Shown: one piece after another, positions 48,501-62,024 of the stretch
How positions within the stretch are numbered: the stretch's first letter is position 1
How the letters are laid out: every line of letters starts with the position of its first letter
NCBI GenBank assembly: GCA_902729315.2
Contig: LR746272.1
Span: 8,736,327-8,800,326 of the forward strand
Source of the DNA: Spirodela intermedia
Taxonomy: Eukaryota > Streptophyta > Magnoliopsida > Alismatales > Araceae
DNA: 64,000 bases
Direction of reading: 5' to 3'
Position numbers and translations under genes: made by a program
Notes under the pieces: generated by a model
What the model was told of the DNA's origin: nothing
Seen by the model: the letters and a program-made list of their open reading frames with translations, nothing else
Databases searched by the model: none

Positions 48501-51500
48501 TCGATAACAGAAAAAGTAAGAAGTTTATGGAAGGAAGAGAGCAGTGACCCCGTGTCAAGAAGTCCCACAATCTGTATGGAAGGGATGATCTGATATTGAA
48601 CGGGCAGTAAGCCACCCTCTTTACCCATTGTTGATTGACTGCTAATGATGCTGTTTCTTGTTGTCCATTACTGGTTGCGAAGAAATATGGTGTCTACCTC
48701 TGTATGACGCCCTAGAGAAATCTCCCCCTCCCCCCCCGGTGACTAGCTGCCCTCGGTGTTGAAAAGCGACTTAAAGCAGTGGTTCAAGCAGCCTGAGTGG
48801 CAGTCAATTGTCAGTGCTTCACAGAGAAAACTTTGGAAGAGAGGAACCGTCATGTCACTACCACTACAGCATGTGGGAGGATGGTGGAAGGATAAGAATA
48901 TGATGAATTAGAATCCCTATAGCAGAAAAAAGCAGAACATAAATATAGCATGCAGAAAGTTTATGGTCGTTCACTCTCAGTTTGAGAATTGCATCCACTT
49001 ATTCAAATGATTTTCTGATCAGTCTTCCAAAGAGATTGCAAGAAAATTCATAAGAATTCATTTGAATTAGCGCTGTCTAAACATACGTAGAATACTGAAA
49101 ATACATTTGAGTCTATTATAAATGTGAGGCCATTTAATTCGTTTTGAGGCATCCTATTTTTCTTAGAATGAAAGAGACAGACGTAGCCCCTTCCCGTGGG
49201 CCACCTTTTCCCTCTGCTTAGTGGGGATCAGCCCCTTCAGAATCTCTATTTGTAGAGAAGAATGCTTCATTTTACCAGTGACAGATTTTGGAAGAGAATT
49301 ACCCGGAGACAAAACCTAGTTTCAGCCCTCTTGTCTCAGACAAAACCTACCTCATAAAAATAATCGTCTAACTTTTTTCTTTAGAATGATGCAATTAAGG
49401 CAATGTTCAGTGAGGAGACTTCAAACTTAGATGATGACTCAAAACGCCTAATGAAATTATCGAAATGGCACTGGAGTATCTCAAATGGCATTTTAATCAT
49501 TGAAATGCGAAACAATGATACAATGTATAAAGTATAGAAGAAAAGAATCATGTTACAACAAGAGGGGGAAGATAATTTTTCTGGGTCGGACCTTTGCTTA
49601 ACAGGAGCCTGACCCGTTTACATGGAAGGCCAGGTCACGGCAGAATTTTGTGGCTTTTCTTTTCCTAACTTAGAAAAAACAAGTTGACTTTTCCAGGATT
49701 CTGCCAAACCACACTAAGATCAGCTAGAAGTTAATGGAGTTGAAATTATTTTCTTTGATTATTAAGTGAAATAATCATCATGCACTTCAAAATTTTCCAA
49801 CTCTTATATTTTTTTCTTTATGCTTGTACTTCAAATATTTGTAAGGGCTCCTAGATTTATTGTGATTGTATTCACAAATCATTTTATTATGCTTTTATAT
49901 GCACCTGTTTGCTAATATTCACATGATGCTTGCTGCTTTGACTTTGAAAGGGTAAAAGAGTTCTAAAGGATTTCAATATTGAAGATGAAGCTGGAGGACC
50001 TGGTCGTCCAATTATTAAAAATTTTACTGCACTCGTGACAAGGAATACTTTAGAAATCCACTTATATTGGGCTGGAAAAGGCACTAATATTATCCCAGAG
50101 AGAGGAGCTGTATATGGACCTCTTATATCGGCCATTTCAATTACTCAAAGTAAGAAATCTTGTCATATATCGCGCGGTGTCAAGATGTCGGCATGCACGT
50201 TTTTCATCTTATAATGTCAACTCAAAAAGTCTTTGCCATAATGTCTTATTGTTTCCTCAATGTAGGCTCCAAGAGTGATACAGATAGGAAAGGTTTCTCT
50301 ATTGGAGCTGTTCTTGGGATTATAGGAGCATCCGTTCTTTTGGTTATGCTTATTTCTCTATACTTGTTCATTAAGTTTTGCCCTCGAGGGCTTCATGGTG
50401 TTAAAAAAGGTTATCAGTCCAATATTCTCCAAGGAAGGTCAACATACTACTTCAGTATGGAGCAGATTGAAGCAGCTACTGAAGGCTTCGATCCTGCAAA
50501 CAAAATTGGAGAAGGGGGTTTTGGATCTGTCTACAAGGTACGTTACTGAATTTTCTCATCATTCTTAAAGATCATTTGCTCTTCCGTCCCTATAGGCGTG
50601 TATGATGTCTCGATCACGAAATATGTTAAGAGCGACGTTTGTCCATGCCTGAGTTTTATAGTGGCACTATCGTAGACCCGACTTTTATAGATTCAATTTT
50701 TTTTTACTGTAGAAAGTTGGCATATGTATTTCATCACGTAACCTTTTCATCATAATTCTGTTCTTCATCGGAGGTTTATACGAAATATCTAAGTTGTACA
50801 AGTGCAGGGTCTTCTGGAAGATGGCACTCGGGTTGCTGTGAAGCAGCTCTCTTCTCAGTCAAGCCAGGGAAACCGTGAATTTTTGAATGAGGTCGGCATG
50901 ATATCTGCTTTAGAACACCCAAACCTCGTAAAGCTTTTTGGATGTTGCATAGATGGAAATCAGTTGCTTCTGGTGTATGAGTACATGGAAAACAACAGCC
51001 TTGGCCGTGCGCTATTTGGTATTCATTAGTTCATTATTTCTCTATCATATTACTTTCATCTCTTTAGTTATATCGTGCCTTTATGTGGTAACTGTTGCAT
51101 GTTTCTATTTTATTCCAATTGATTTCTGAGCTGAATATTCTGAGCCTAATACAGGTCACGAGGGAAACAGGCTGAAGCTTGACTGGTCTACAAGATATGC
51201 AATTTGCTTGGGGGTAGCAAAAGGGTTGGCATATCTTCATGAGGAATCAGTATTTAGGATTGTCCATCGGGACATCAAGGCCACCAATATCCTTCTTGAT
51301 AAGAATCTCAATCCTAAAATATCTGATTTTGGGTTAGCAAAACTGTATGAAAAGGAACACACCCACATCAGCACGAGGGTCGCTGGAACTGTGTGAGTAC
51401 TTCCACGTCAAATTTACTGTACGTTTTAGTCTTGTGTTACAACTTTTTATGGATCTGAACGGAATGAGGATATCCATGATGATAATCGAACACTCTAGTA

Positions 51501-53028
51501 TTTTTGAGTTACAAAGCATTTGAAAAAAACGGTCGGATGCCTATTTCTTGGTGTTGGAAACCTGGTTTGAGTTTTGAATTGGCTGATCTATCCACAAATC
51601 TCATAAGACTTCTGACATTATTTTTTCCTCGTTTTCTTCGAAATCCCCACCCTAACAAAGATCAGTATGCAAAAGACAATGTAGCTGTGTGGCCCCCCGT
51701 ATAAACTCCTCCATAACCTCGACATAAACATTCGAGAAAGACACCTCCCTCCCTCTCTATTCAGTATGTATGCGTGCCCATATCCTCTGTTTCATTCATA
51801 ACCTCCTGTTGTGTTTAAATTCTATCTCATTCAAACCCCACATATGTTTCTCGCCCCCCTGTTTTCAAAAAGAAAAAATCTTGGGAAAATGTTTTGATCT
51901 AGTCTCTCGCTAGTTGTAAACCCCTGGTTTCAGCTAGAATTGGTTGGGCTTTGCTCAGGATTTGATTTTGGTCCGCGCTAGAATAGTTTTAAAAACATTA
52001 TTTTAAATTGTATGGTTTGACCTGAGGGTCTCCTCACGGCGCCAGAAATATCTGAAAGTTATTCATACGGGTACTACAATTTCTTCTTATATTTCCAATT
52101 ATTTTGAAAAAAAGGTCAATTTGGCGTTAAATATTCATCAAAAATTTCTTATCGGCGACCTGATCTGTTCCAATATCCTCACCCTAATCTGTTCCCGTGC
52201 TCAGTTCCCCACAGAATGTTAAATTTAGATAGTATACGACATCATTGTTGGGATTCAATGGACGGTGATGTTCGCTTTGATTTTTCTATATTTTCAGAGG
52301 CTACATGGCTCCTGAATATGCCACCAGAGGATACTTGACGGACAAAGCAGATGTATACAGCTATGGAGTGGTGGTATTGGAAGTTGTTAGCGGAAAGAAG
52401 AACGCAGATGAGACATTTCTTCACCTTCTTGATTTGGTAAATTCTGATTGGTCACCAATTCCCTCAGCTGAAATGCATGATACACATTTCTGATATTTCA
52501 TCAAGATTTCAAAGTTTAGCTTACTACAACGAGAGGCGCCTAGATTTTTACCCTACTGATTCTACTTATCCATGAATTATTTTCTATGGATTTTGATCCA
52601 TGTGGTATATTTTCTTCTGGTTTCCCTTTTCTTGGAACCTACAGGCTTTTCTACTTCTAGAGGAGGGAAGACTGATAGAGCTGGTGGACCCGAGCTTGAA
52701 TCTGGATTACCCGCAGGAAGAAGCTCTGAGATTGCTTAACGTGGCTCTCCTTTGCTGTAATTCTTCTCCCACTCTGAGGCCCGCGATGTCTACAGTGGCA
52801 AGAATGCTCACTGGAGAAATCGATGTCCCTATTCCTACCAAGGATGCTTCGGTGAATGACGATTGGATCACCGGTGCTCTCAAAAAGTTATCTTCCGACT
52901 CTCAACCAAAGAACGGGCAGTTGCATAACTCTCCAGGCGTGTCAGAGATTTCTCAACGTGACGATGAGAACGTTGCTTTTCACACATCGACAAGTGAATC
53001 ACTGAGCGATGTCTCCAGAGCCAGTTAA
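39525..53028 (+). CDS. Malectin-LRR receptor kinase (LRR-VIII-2), paralogue 1
   Basis: Plasma-membrane receptor-like serine/threonine kinase; the ligand is unknown. The 23 exons are: 39525-39618, 40440-40614, 40739-40810, 41807-41875, 41973-42044, 42117-42188, 42937-43008, 43085-43156, 43272-43343, 43426-43497, 43588-43659, 44344-44415, 44529-44606, 44792-44851, 44924-44962, 45087-45136, 45263-45630, 49951-50149, 50266-50537, 50808-51018, 51155-51392, 52298-52436, 52645-53028. They sum to 1007 residues. Signal peptide (1-25), LRRs (about 90-375, one per 72-bp exon), malectin domain (about 405-593), transmembrane helix (about 603-630) and kinase follow in order. The kinase is complete: glycine loop [11 protein letters not shown]696, HRD with D794, DFG with D812, and an MAPEYA activation-loop end. 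The loop after VSGKKN is shorter than in paralogue 2. It resembles Arabidopsis At1g53430, At1g53440 and At1g07650. Confidence 0.92.
45631..49950 (+). other. 4.3-kb intron 17 of receptor kinase 1
   Basis: It splits the malectin domain between codons for VLIQ and GKRVLKDF. The equivalent intron in paralogue 2 is 393 bp, so about 3.9 kb has been gained here or lost there. I looked for element ends and coding remnants: a 90-codon open frame at 47607-47879 resembles nothing I know, and a C-rich run lies near 48730. The gain may be an old transposable element, but no ends are visible. Confidence 0.7.
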
Positions 53029-53783
53029 GTTACATTCACATGAGAGGTAAGCAAAATAGCTGCTCTGGTGGCTAATTTATATAGCCCATGGAAACTAGAT
53101 ATTATTATTTTTTAATTAATGTTCTTGCTTAATGCTGTGTTCTTCCATTAAAATACTTGCATAGAGGATGGTGCTTCTCACACCTTTCTACTCACAGAAT
53201 TACAATGACGTCTGGGTTGACCTAGACATTCTCATGTGGGAGCACTTTTATGTCAGTGAAGAACAGCTCAGCATCTGATCAACTTCACACAAACTGAAGG
53301 GTCAACGATCTGGATGGATGGCTCACCAGGGAATCCCATTTCTTCCGTATTTTCCGCTCGTTGGGGATTCATTAAGTCATGCAAGAAGTTTGCAAAGGGT
53401 ATTCGGGAGAAACTGCATTACTGGCTACGTTGACGTTGACATCACGCAAGGATGGATCAGCCACCTTGGTCAACGCTACTTAACCCTCGTGCGAATGCTA
53501 CCTTCGTTATGCTCATGAGGCTGAATTTTTCTGGGCAATGGCAAAGGTTATGAGTAGTTGGTCGCCTAATGGGCACCTCCCTCTCTATATTATTCTTCAT
53601 GTTGTGACATTGTAACTATAAAAGGATGCCTCTGGGTTGATTGGGTCGTCTCTATGCTCTTATCCATTCTATGTAGGCTCGTAAGCAGATTAACTTTGTG
53701 GGTTGCTCCACAAAATTTGCTCGAGATTGTCCGGTTAAACATTGAAATGAGATGTGGATACGGCTTTTGTGCTCTGCAGTCCT

Positions 53784-53815
<32 letters not shown>

Positions 53816-54805
53816 GGCTTCCACCATGGACAGGTCCGTACAAGTTTAATCTTAAGTTCATTTTAATGGGGTCTCTGTGGCCAAGCGAACCATTCGAACC
53901 CGCAGACGGGAGCAGTCGCCGTCGATGGGTTGTCATTCGAGTTTTACTCACAATAAGAATAGGTCAAGAAAATTCATTGCGTGGTCAGATCATCCTCTTC
54001 TGTAACTGATAAATTATTCATTCTAGTTATAGCTCAACCGAACCCCCATCGGCTATCGTTGACCAAGCTTAAATCACAGGTTGGTGGGGGTTCTATCGCC
54101 ATTTTTCTTCCGGATGTGACTTCTACATATTCCTTCACAGGGATAACTTTATCTCGGCCCAACTCCGTTTATCAGAGTCGTCTCAAAGTAAAACTCGGAG
54201 AGAGTTAGTCAACGGGGTCTGACCTGAGGCTTGTCTGGGCCTGTCCACACCCTGGAAGGATGCCGAGCTCCAAGTGTGAAACCAGGAGACCGTAGGGGGT
54301 TTGCGCCATTGATGAGGTTACCCCAAAACTGAAGTTAACTTGATTTCTGCATTCAATAGGTGGAAGCTGGGGTGCGAAGGATGCTGGGGTCCGCCGATCG
54401 GTCCCTTCTCGTGGAGGTCATCAGCCAAGTTGTCAACCTGCGCCGCCGCGCCTCACCCTGTCCGCCTCAACAGCCGCAGTAGGCGGCCGTCACTGTCCGG
54501 CCATCGCCGTTGTCAAAATCTTTTCATATTCCTAATATCCGCTGGCGCGCCGTTGAATAGAACTTCCCCGCGGATGGATTTGTACAGGCTGGCGGCGCCG
54601 CCAAGTCAACCCCCCCTCCTCTCCTTCTTTGTTCTTTGTGCTCGTTCTGCGCCCCATGCTGTAGACTACAACTCCGGCCATCCATCCCTCCCTCCCTCCC
54701 TCTCACATGTACCAGGAAATAGCGGGGATTCCCAGCTTGCTTTGTTGCTCTTTCCTCACCCACCTGTTCTTCGACCGGAAGGCGACGCGAAGAGGACGAG
54801 AAGAG
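53029..54805. other. Spacer between the two receptor kinases
   Basis: Should contain the 3' UTR of paralogue 1 and the promoter of paralogue 2. An (AG)n microsatellite lies at 53784-53812. The GC-rich part 54340-54800 has open frames by composition only. No other gene was seen. Confidence 0.5.
53784..53812. repeat. (AG)n microsatellite
   Basis: About 14 AG units. Similar short CT runs occur within intron 1 of the next gene at 54996-55016 and 55252-55269. Confidence 0.85.
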
Positions 54806-57800
54806 ATGAGAGAAGCTGCTCCAGCGGGGCTCCCCCGAGCTCTGTTCTTCTTCCTCCTCTTGGCGGTGACTCTGAACTGCTGTCTCCAGTACCGGGGAGC
54901 CCATGCGCTGACTCTCCCCCCGGAGGAAGGTGAGTTATACCGACGACCACTCTTCTCCGCTATGCTTCTCCTCGCCACGGAATCGCCAGGAGCTGCTCTC
55001 TCTCTCTCTCTCTCTCCCCTGCCCGGTCTTAACTTTGCTTGTCTTCTCAAGCCTGGGTGGTGGGCTGGCGACCATTAGTCTGTTTTTTAGTTTTAAACGG
55101 GCAAATATTTCCTTTCCCTGACCGCATGGAGTAAGAAAATTCTCTGGGCAATCGGAAAGATTTCCAAACGTATTCAGTTACAGAACCATCTTCGAATTCG
55201 ATTCCATGGCGATATAAGGATTTTATTTATTCATTTTCTGTACCAGGTTCATCTCTCTCTCTCTCTCTCCCCATCTATATATATTCGTATATATGCAATT
55301 CTTTCTTATTTCGAGTTCTAACAACCGCCGCGGCGCACCGCGCGGGAACGATCAGTCCAGGCGCTCAAGCAGATCGCTTCAAAGCTGAAGATTCCGGCGA
55401 CGCTGTGGCACTTCGACGTAGATCCTTGCACTCAATGGACTAAGGAAAACAAGGACCTCTACGTCCACAATGTCACCTGCCAGAACACGACCACCACGAA
55501 CGTCACCGGGAACACTACAACGAACACCACCACCTTGCATGTCGTCAGCATGTATGCCCCTTACGCTGTCCCCTCCTTTGTAGCATTCCCTGTCCTGGTC
55601 TTGTCTATGTCCGGCTGTTGCTGATTCGTATTTGTCGGGACAAAATTTTTGTTCAGCGATATCAAGGCAGCTAATCTGACTGGAGTGCTGCCGGAGGAGT
55701 TCGGCAAGCTCAGTCACCTGACCTCTCTGTACGTTCGCCGACCTAAATTATAGTGTTCCTCCATTCTTTCCTCTGAACTTTGAAGAGCTTAACATCTTTC
55801 ACGCTCAATTTTCGTATCCTCTGAATCGGTGGAGCTGAGCAGTGACCTCTCTCGGAACTACATCAATGGCTCCATACCTGCCGCTAACTGGACTTCCCTT
55901 CCTCTCAATAACTTGTAAGTCACCACCATTTCGATCCTTCCATCCCCGTCGATGCAAGGTCGATTTCTCTATTATGTGGTTTAGGTGTTAGTGGACCTTA
56001 CCAAGGGCTTTGTTGTGTACCATTGCAGAAACCTTCTGGCGAACCGCATCTCGGGTGTGATTCCTGAGGAGATAGGCAGGATTGGAACGCTTGAAGTCCT
56101 GTAAGGACGTTATATCCTATTCGTCAAAGACATTTTATCACCAGCCGGAATTTTATATTGGCAATGAATGTTGATCGACATTTTTTTCCCTATTGAATGT
56201 TTTCGTTGAAGTTTCGTGGAGGGCAATTTGCTGCAAGGACCTCTTCCCAGTAGCCTCGGAAGTTTGACCAACTTAAGCAGACTGTAAGCCTCTAGTTTAT
56301 GGCACATTGTTCTCCATTAATTGAATTCTCGTCCTTTACGTGAATCAAACAGAAGAGAAGAAACTGTAGTTAGAGTAATCGTGACTTATGTGACTAGTTA
56401 AAGAAAATAAGTGACATCTGTTCACGCCATTTCAGGCTTCTTTCCTGTAACAACTTTTCCGGTGAGCTTCCAGAAACACTGGGTAACCTGAAGAACTTGA
56501 CAGACGTGTACGGTTCCTGCTCTTATATTTGTGGACTCTTCATGAGGTTATGCTCATCTTAGTATTAACAATCGGTGCCCGATGATATTTTCCAGTAGGC
56601 TGGATGGGACCGAGATATCTGGGAAGATACCAAGCTTCATTGGGAACTGGACCAAACTAGACAGACTGTAAGCTCATCTGTCTTTATGTTTCTTTTTCCA
56701 GCGCAGTTTATCATCTGAAAAGGATATGCTTACTATATGGCATTCTCATGGGGTATAGTACATTTTTCTAATCTCGCAGTGACATGCAAGGAACACTTAT
56801 GGAGGGTCCATTTCCACCCGAGTTCTCTTTATTGCAGAACATAACGGAGTTGTGCGTGTGACTCTACTCTTTTCCCGTAATCAGGGCCGTTGTCTGTGGT
56901 AGTTCAGTATAGTGATAATAGATATGTTTGCTTTCCTTTTGTAGGAGAGTCTCTGACCTGAAAAATACGGGCGGTAGCTTCCCTCCCCTTGAGAAACTGA
57001 TAAATCTGGAACAATTGTAAGACTGCGAATGGCATTTATCCATCCGCATTAATATACTTTTGACGATTTATTGATTGGTTTTCTTTGTGAACAATGTCAG
57101 GGTCCTCCGAAATTGCTCAATATCTGGCAGCATCCCGGATTACATTGGCACATTTACTAAACTGCAAATCCTGTACAGCTCCTTGAACCCAAATGTTTGC
57201 ATAATTTATTAAGTAAGTGATATCATGCTGAGATTTGACGATTTTTTTATATATTTTACGCTAAAATTTTGTTGCTATGACGCCTTGAACAAGCAGAGAC
57301 GCGCTACATCTTTGCATTGGTTTAGAACATCTGCATGTGATAGGCGCGCTTATGTCAGAATTCTGCAGTGTCTACGGGCGCTGCCCCAGATACGTGCAGA
57401 CTACATCCTATGGTGTAAATTACTAATTTGAAGTCATCCATAAGCCTTCATTCCGAGTATAATTTTCTTTTTCTGGTCTGTTTATTTCTTAAAGGAAGTT
57501 TGGGCATCGAGCTTGATGCAGATATTCGATTGACACCCTTTTCTGATGATTGTATTTACATAGGCATTGATGTTGCCAGTTGTCGGTCGACATAATAGTT
57601 GGTCATTCATAACAAAATCGCCGATTTCCCTCTTTATCACAGATTGGTTGAAAAGCAAACCGTAGTTTAGAACTCTAGACAGATAATATACTAGAAAAGA
57701 AGTCGGAGGCACTGGTTATTAGAGATGTAGGAAATGAATCAGATTCGCACTTAATTCTGGGGTGAAATTCACTTTAATAAATAACAATGTAGTCATCACA

Positions 57801-60800
57801 ACCTTAGGCAGTATTCCATTAGATGTACTCTTCGAACAACCCTTAAAAAATTGGAAGTTTTTAGGAACCTTAATATCGAAACCCTATTCTCAGAAAATGA
57901 ATGAATTTTCGGTTAAATTTCCTATCTCTTGTGCACGTCAAACTAGAAAATTGTTGACGCCATCGTACGCTGCACACCTGCTCTCCCATTAATGCTTTTC
58001 ATGCAGCTATTTTTCTTTCTCTCATAGTTGTTAGATTATAAGCAATATGAATTGCTCGTTTATCTTGAAAAGAGGATTTGTACCTTGAAAATCATATTGG
58101 CTGGTCGTAGGGAGAACAGTTATTTTGGTTTCCTATTTTTCACATTTTTTTTATGAACTTGTGCTGCAGAGATCTGAGCTTTAATAATTTGACGGGGGAG
58201 ATACCAGGAAATTTTGCGAATCTCGGAAAATTAACCACTATGTAAGTGACTGAGGGTTCGATTCACTAGATGATTCAACTTAATAGGCCACTAACAAAAT
58301 TAGAAGAGTCATACGTTTTCCTCGTTAAGCAACATTTTCGTGATACTTTTATCGTATTCCACACTTGGTGTTGATTTTGCATAATCAGGTACCTTACAAG
58401 CAACAAACTTACTGGATCAATACCTGGTTGGATTAAGAAAAGCAGCAAAAAAATGTACGTTTCTTCCAGCAAAGTTTTGACATTTTTTGTCCCAGTGAAT
58501 TTTTGGTTCCGTATAAGTTGTTATATAATAGTATGTTTAAAATTTCAGGGATATTTCTTACAATACATTCACCGATCTTTCATCTGCGCCCGATAACTGT
58601 GAGCAAGAATCACGGTAAGCATGGTTTTTGTCTGTGGCACCTATGGAATTTAATTCTTTTTTCTGGAATTAAACAAGGTTTACCTAACTTGCAGGAACTT
58701 TGTTGCCAGCTTTTCATCAACAACAAGTGACTCGTAGGTTTCTGACATTGTTGAATTGTATATTCTGGGTATCTCAAGTGTCTAAGTCATCCATTCTCCG
58801 TTTAACCTTTGTAGGATAGCGTCATGTTTAAGAAAGGACCTCCCCTGCGATGGCACACCTAAAAGTGGGTATAAAATCTCCTTTCTACAAGACAGCTGCT
58901 GTACCTTTTCAATTTGATTTTTTCTTTTCGGGGGCTTGAGGAAAACATCGTTGTGATTAGAAAGTTTGAATTTGAACATGATGACGTTCTCTTGATTGAT
59001 TTTTTATTGGGCTTTTTGGAATTTTTACAGACTATAACCTTTTCATAAATTGTGGAGGTGAAAGTGTGACTGTTGTCGACAACGACAACGACAACGAATA
59101 TGAACGCGATGCAACAGTGGACGGCACATCCAAATATTATCTGTCTAGCAGCGGAAAGTGGGCTTTTAGCAGTACAGGAAACTTTATTGGGGGAAACAAG
59201 GAATCAGGATTTAGAGCAGAAAATACATCAACATTGACAATGCCCAATGCAGAATTGTACAAAACTGCTCGTTTGAGTCCTCTTTCTCTCAAATACTATG
59301 GTCTGTGCTTGCAGCCAGGAAATTATACAGTCAAACTGCACTTTGCTGAAATAGTTTTCACTCCTGGCCCGACATATGGCAGTCTTGGAAGGCGTGTATT
59401 TGATGTATCAATCCAGGTGATTTGGATCGTTTGGACTAACAATCTTGATGAATGCATATAGTTTATTATTGCTCTTTTCTTGCAGAAATCCGTGATACTC
59501 TTTTCGATCACTTCAAGACGATCATCCCTGATTATTTTATCCCACAATACCATTCTCTTGCGTGATTTAGTGTCATATGTGGTGGTTCTTATCCAAGCTT
59601 CGTTCATACATGCGGTTGTCACTGAAGACCCTCTTTGTAGCTTGGAAACATGTTATCATTTCTTGAAAACGAGATATCATCTTTATACCTCTTTTAAATG
59701 TGTTAATTGGTATTCAGTTATTACCTTTTTCGATTCATGGTTTTTTTTGTGAGTACTTGTGCATTATAGTATGTTGATCCAGCTGATAAAACTCTCTGCA
59801 TTGAAACAGGGAAAAAAGGTGTTAAGAGACTTTAACATCGTAGCAGCAGCCAATGGGACTGGTATAGAAGTTACCAGGAATTTTACTGCCCTTGTAGAGA
59901 GTGGCACATTGGAGATCCATTTCGTGTGGTCTGGCAAAGGGACGAATGCCATTCCGTACAGAAGCGTCTACGGGCCTCTTATATCAGCAATTTCTGTAAC
60001 ACCGGGTACGTACATGGAGATGTTTTCCGCTCTTTCTTTATCATCTGATTGGTTGATTCTAATTACTTTTTTGCGTTGTAGATTTCACACCTCGCGTGTT
60101 CAAGGACAAAAAGTTTCCAGTTGGCGGTATTGTTGGAATTGCTGTTGCTTCAACTGTGTTAGTGATGCTGGTGGTTTTGGGTATAATATGGTTTTATCTG
60201 AGAAGGATGGCAATGGAGAACGATGGTGAGATGCCTCTTGTTTTGGCATAGATCTTTTTTACTTCGTTGTTATTATACTGATGGCATTTGTCACCATTTT
60301 TGTAATCTTCTGAGCAGAGTTCAAAGGTTTGGAGTTGCCAACAGGCTCTTTCACTTTAAAACAAATCAAAGCTGCCACGAGAAACTTCGACCCCGAAAAC
60401 AAGATTGGTGAAGGTGGATTTGGTCCGGTTTACAAGGTCAACCACATAATCATGACTTCATTCGGTTTTACGTTATGTCTGAAATGCAGTCCTGGTGTTA
60501 TCTTGAGAGCCTTTTAGTAATAAACACATGTTGAAAACTTTCAGGGGGTTCTTCCGGACGGTTCTATGATTGCCGTGAAGCAGCTTTCATCCAAGTCAAA
60601 GCAAGGAAACCGGGAATTTGTGAACGAGATAGGCATGATATCAGCCCTACAGCACCCGAACCTCGTAAAACTTTATGGGTGCTGCATTGAAGGGAATCAG
60701 TTGCTGCTGATATACGAATACATGGAAAATAACAGCCTTGCCCGAGCCCTATTTGGTAACCATCTTACGGTTTTCTCTCTTTGTAATTTCTGCCTACTAC

Positions 60801-62024
60801 TTTCTGGGAATTTCTTTGCTGGATTTATTCTATGAGGTTGTTGGGTGTGTAACATGCATGTAACAATCATGGTGTTGACAGGACCTGAAGGGTTGAAGTT
60901 GGAATTGGATTGGCGAAATAGGCGTAAAATTTGCATAGGAATAGCAAGGGGCTTGGCCTACCTTCACGAAGAGTCGATGCTGAAGATAGTTCACAGAGAC
61001 ATCAAAACGACGAATGTCCTTCTTGATAAGGATCTGAATGCAAAGATATCAGACTTCGGACTGGCAAAACTCGATGAAGAGGAGAATACCCATATCAGCA
61101 CGCGGATAGCAGGAACCATGTAAGCAAACTCTCTTTCTGAAATATTGGAGTTTTAGGTATGGTATTAGAATTTCCTGACTTTCCTTGAAGTTCTTGATAA
61201 CATTTCTGACCTGTAGGCACTTGTGTCTCATCAGCTTGAAATTTTTGTTTTAAGCCATGTTAGTCTTACCGTAAAATCATACGTACCATTCCTGCTTAGT
61301 CTAATAGGAAAAACACCTACCATCACCCTCGCTTAATCTAATAGGAAAAACACCAATTTGTTTCTGCAAAATTGTCTCTTGTGCTGACCAGCGTCTGGAT
61401 TGTTTTGCTCCAGGGGCTATATGGCTCCTGAATATGCGATGAGGGGTTACTTGACGGACAAGGCAGACGTTTACAGCTTTGGCGTGGTCACGTTGGAGAT
61501 TGTGAGTGGAAAGAGTAACGCCAACTGTCGCCCCAAAGAGGACTTCATCTACCTTCTCGATTGGGTATGCAACATTCGTTTTATTGTGTCATCATAATAT
61601 ATATGTATAGATTTCTTGCTAATGGGTTTTCTGTTTTTCTCAGGCTTACGTGCTGCAGGAGAATGGTGCCCTCCTTGAACTGGTGGACCCCGCCCTGGGT
61701 ACCAACTTCTCCGTGGAGGAAGCGCAGCAGATGCTGAACCTGGCCCTCGTGTGCACCAACCCTTCCCCGACTCTTCGGCCTGCCATGTCCACTGTGGTCA
61801 GCATGCTCGAGGGCCATACTCCCATTCAAGTCCCGACCATGAAGATCACCCGGACAGAGAGCATGGAGCTGAGGTTCAGGTCCTTCGAGAAGCTCTCCCA
61901 GGATGGGCATAGTCAGGCCGTGTCCATGGACGGGCCGTGGGCAGATTCATCGTTGTCTATGCAGAGCAGCAAAGAAGACGGCCACTCTCACTCCACCACA
62001 GCCCGGCTCCTCGGCAACGACTGA
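54806..62024 (+). CDS. Malectin-LRR receptor kinase (LRR-VIII-2), paralogue 2
   Basis: Paralogue of the preceding gene, 24 exons, 1028 residues: 54806-54929, 55356-55551, 55657-55728, 55843-55914, 56029-56100, 56212-56283, 56436-56507, 56596-56667, 56780-56851, 56945-57016, 57101-57172, 58170-58241, 58389-58454, 58549-58614, 58695-58733, 58815-58864, 59031-59416, 59810-60005, 60082-60225, 60318-60436, 60545-60755, 60882-61119, 61414-61564, 61644-62024. Signal peptide, N-terminal cap with many N-x-T sites, LRRs (about 107-391), malectin (about 421-614), transmembrane helix (about 628-653) and kinase follow. K714, HRD D812 and DFG D830 are intact. Exons 21-22 have exactly the same lengths as their counterparts in paralogue 1. 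The donor of exon 16 (A|GTGGGT) was set by phase and is the least certain junction. It differs in keeping an intron (60226-60317) between the transmembrane and kinase segments. Confidence 0.92.

Noticed and set aside
54340-54933. 197-codon frame overlapping the start of receptor kinase 2
   Set aside because: Out of frame with the signal peptide and proline/serine-rich by composition; the receptor start at 54806 explains the region.
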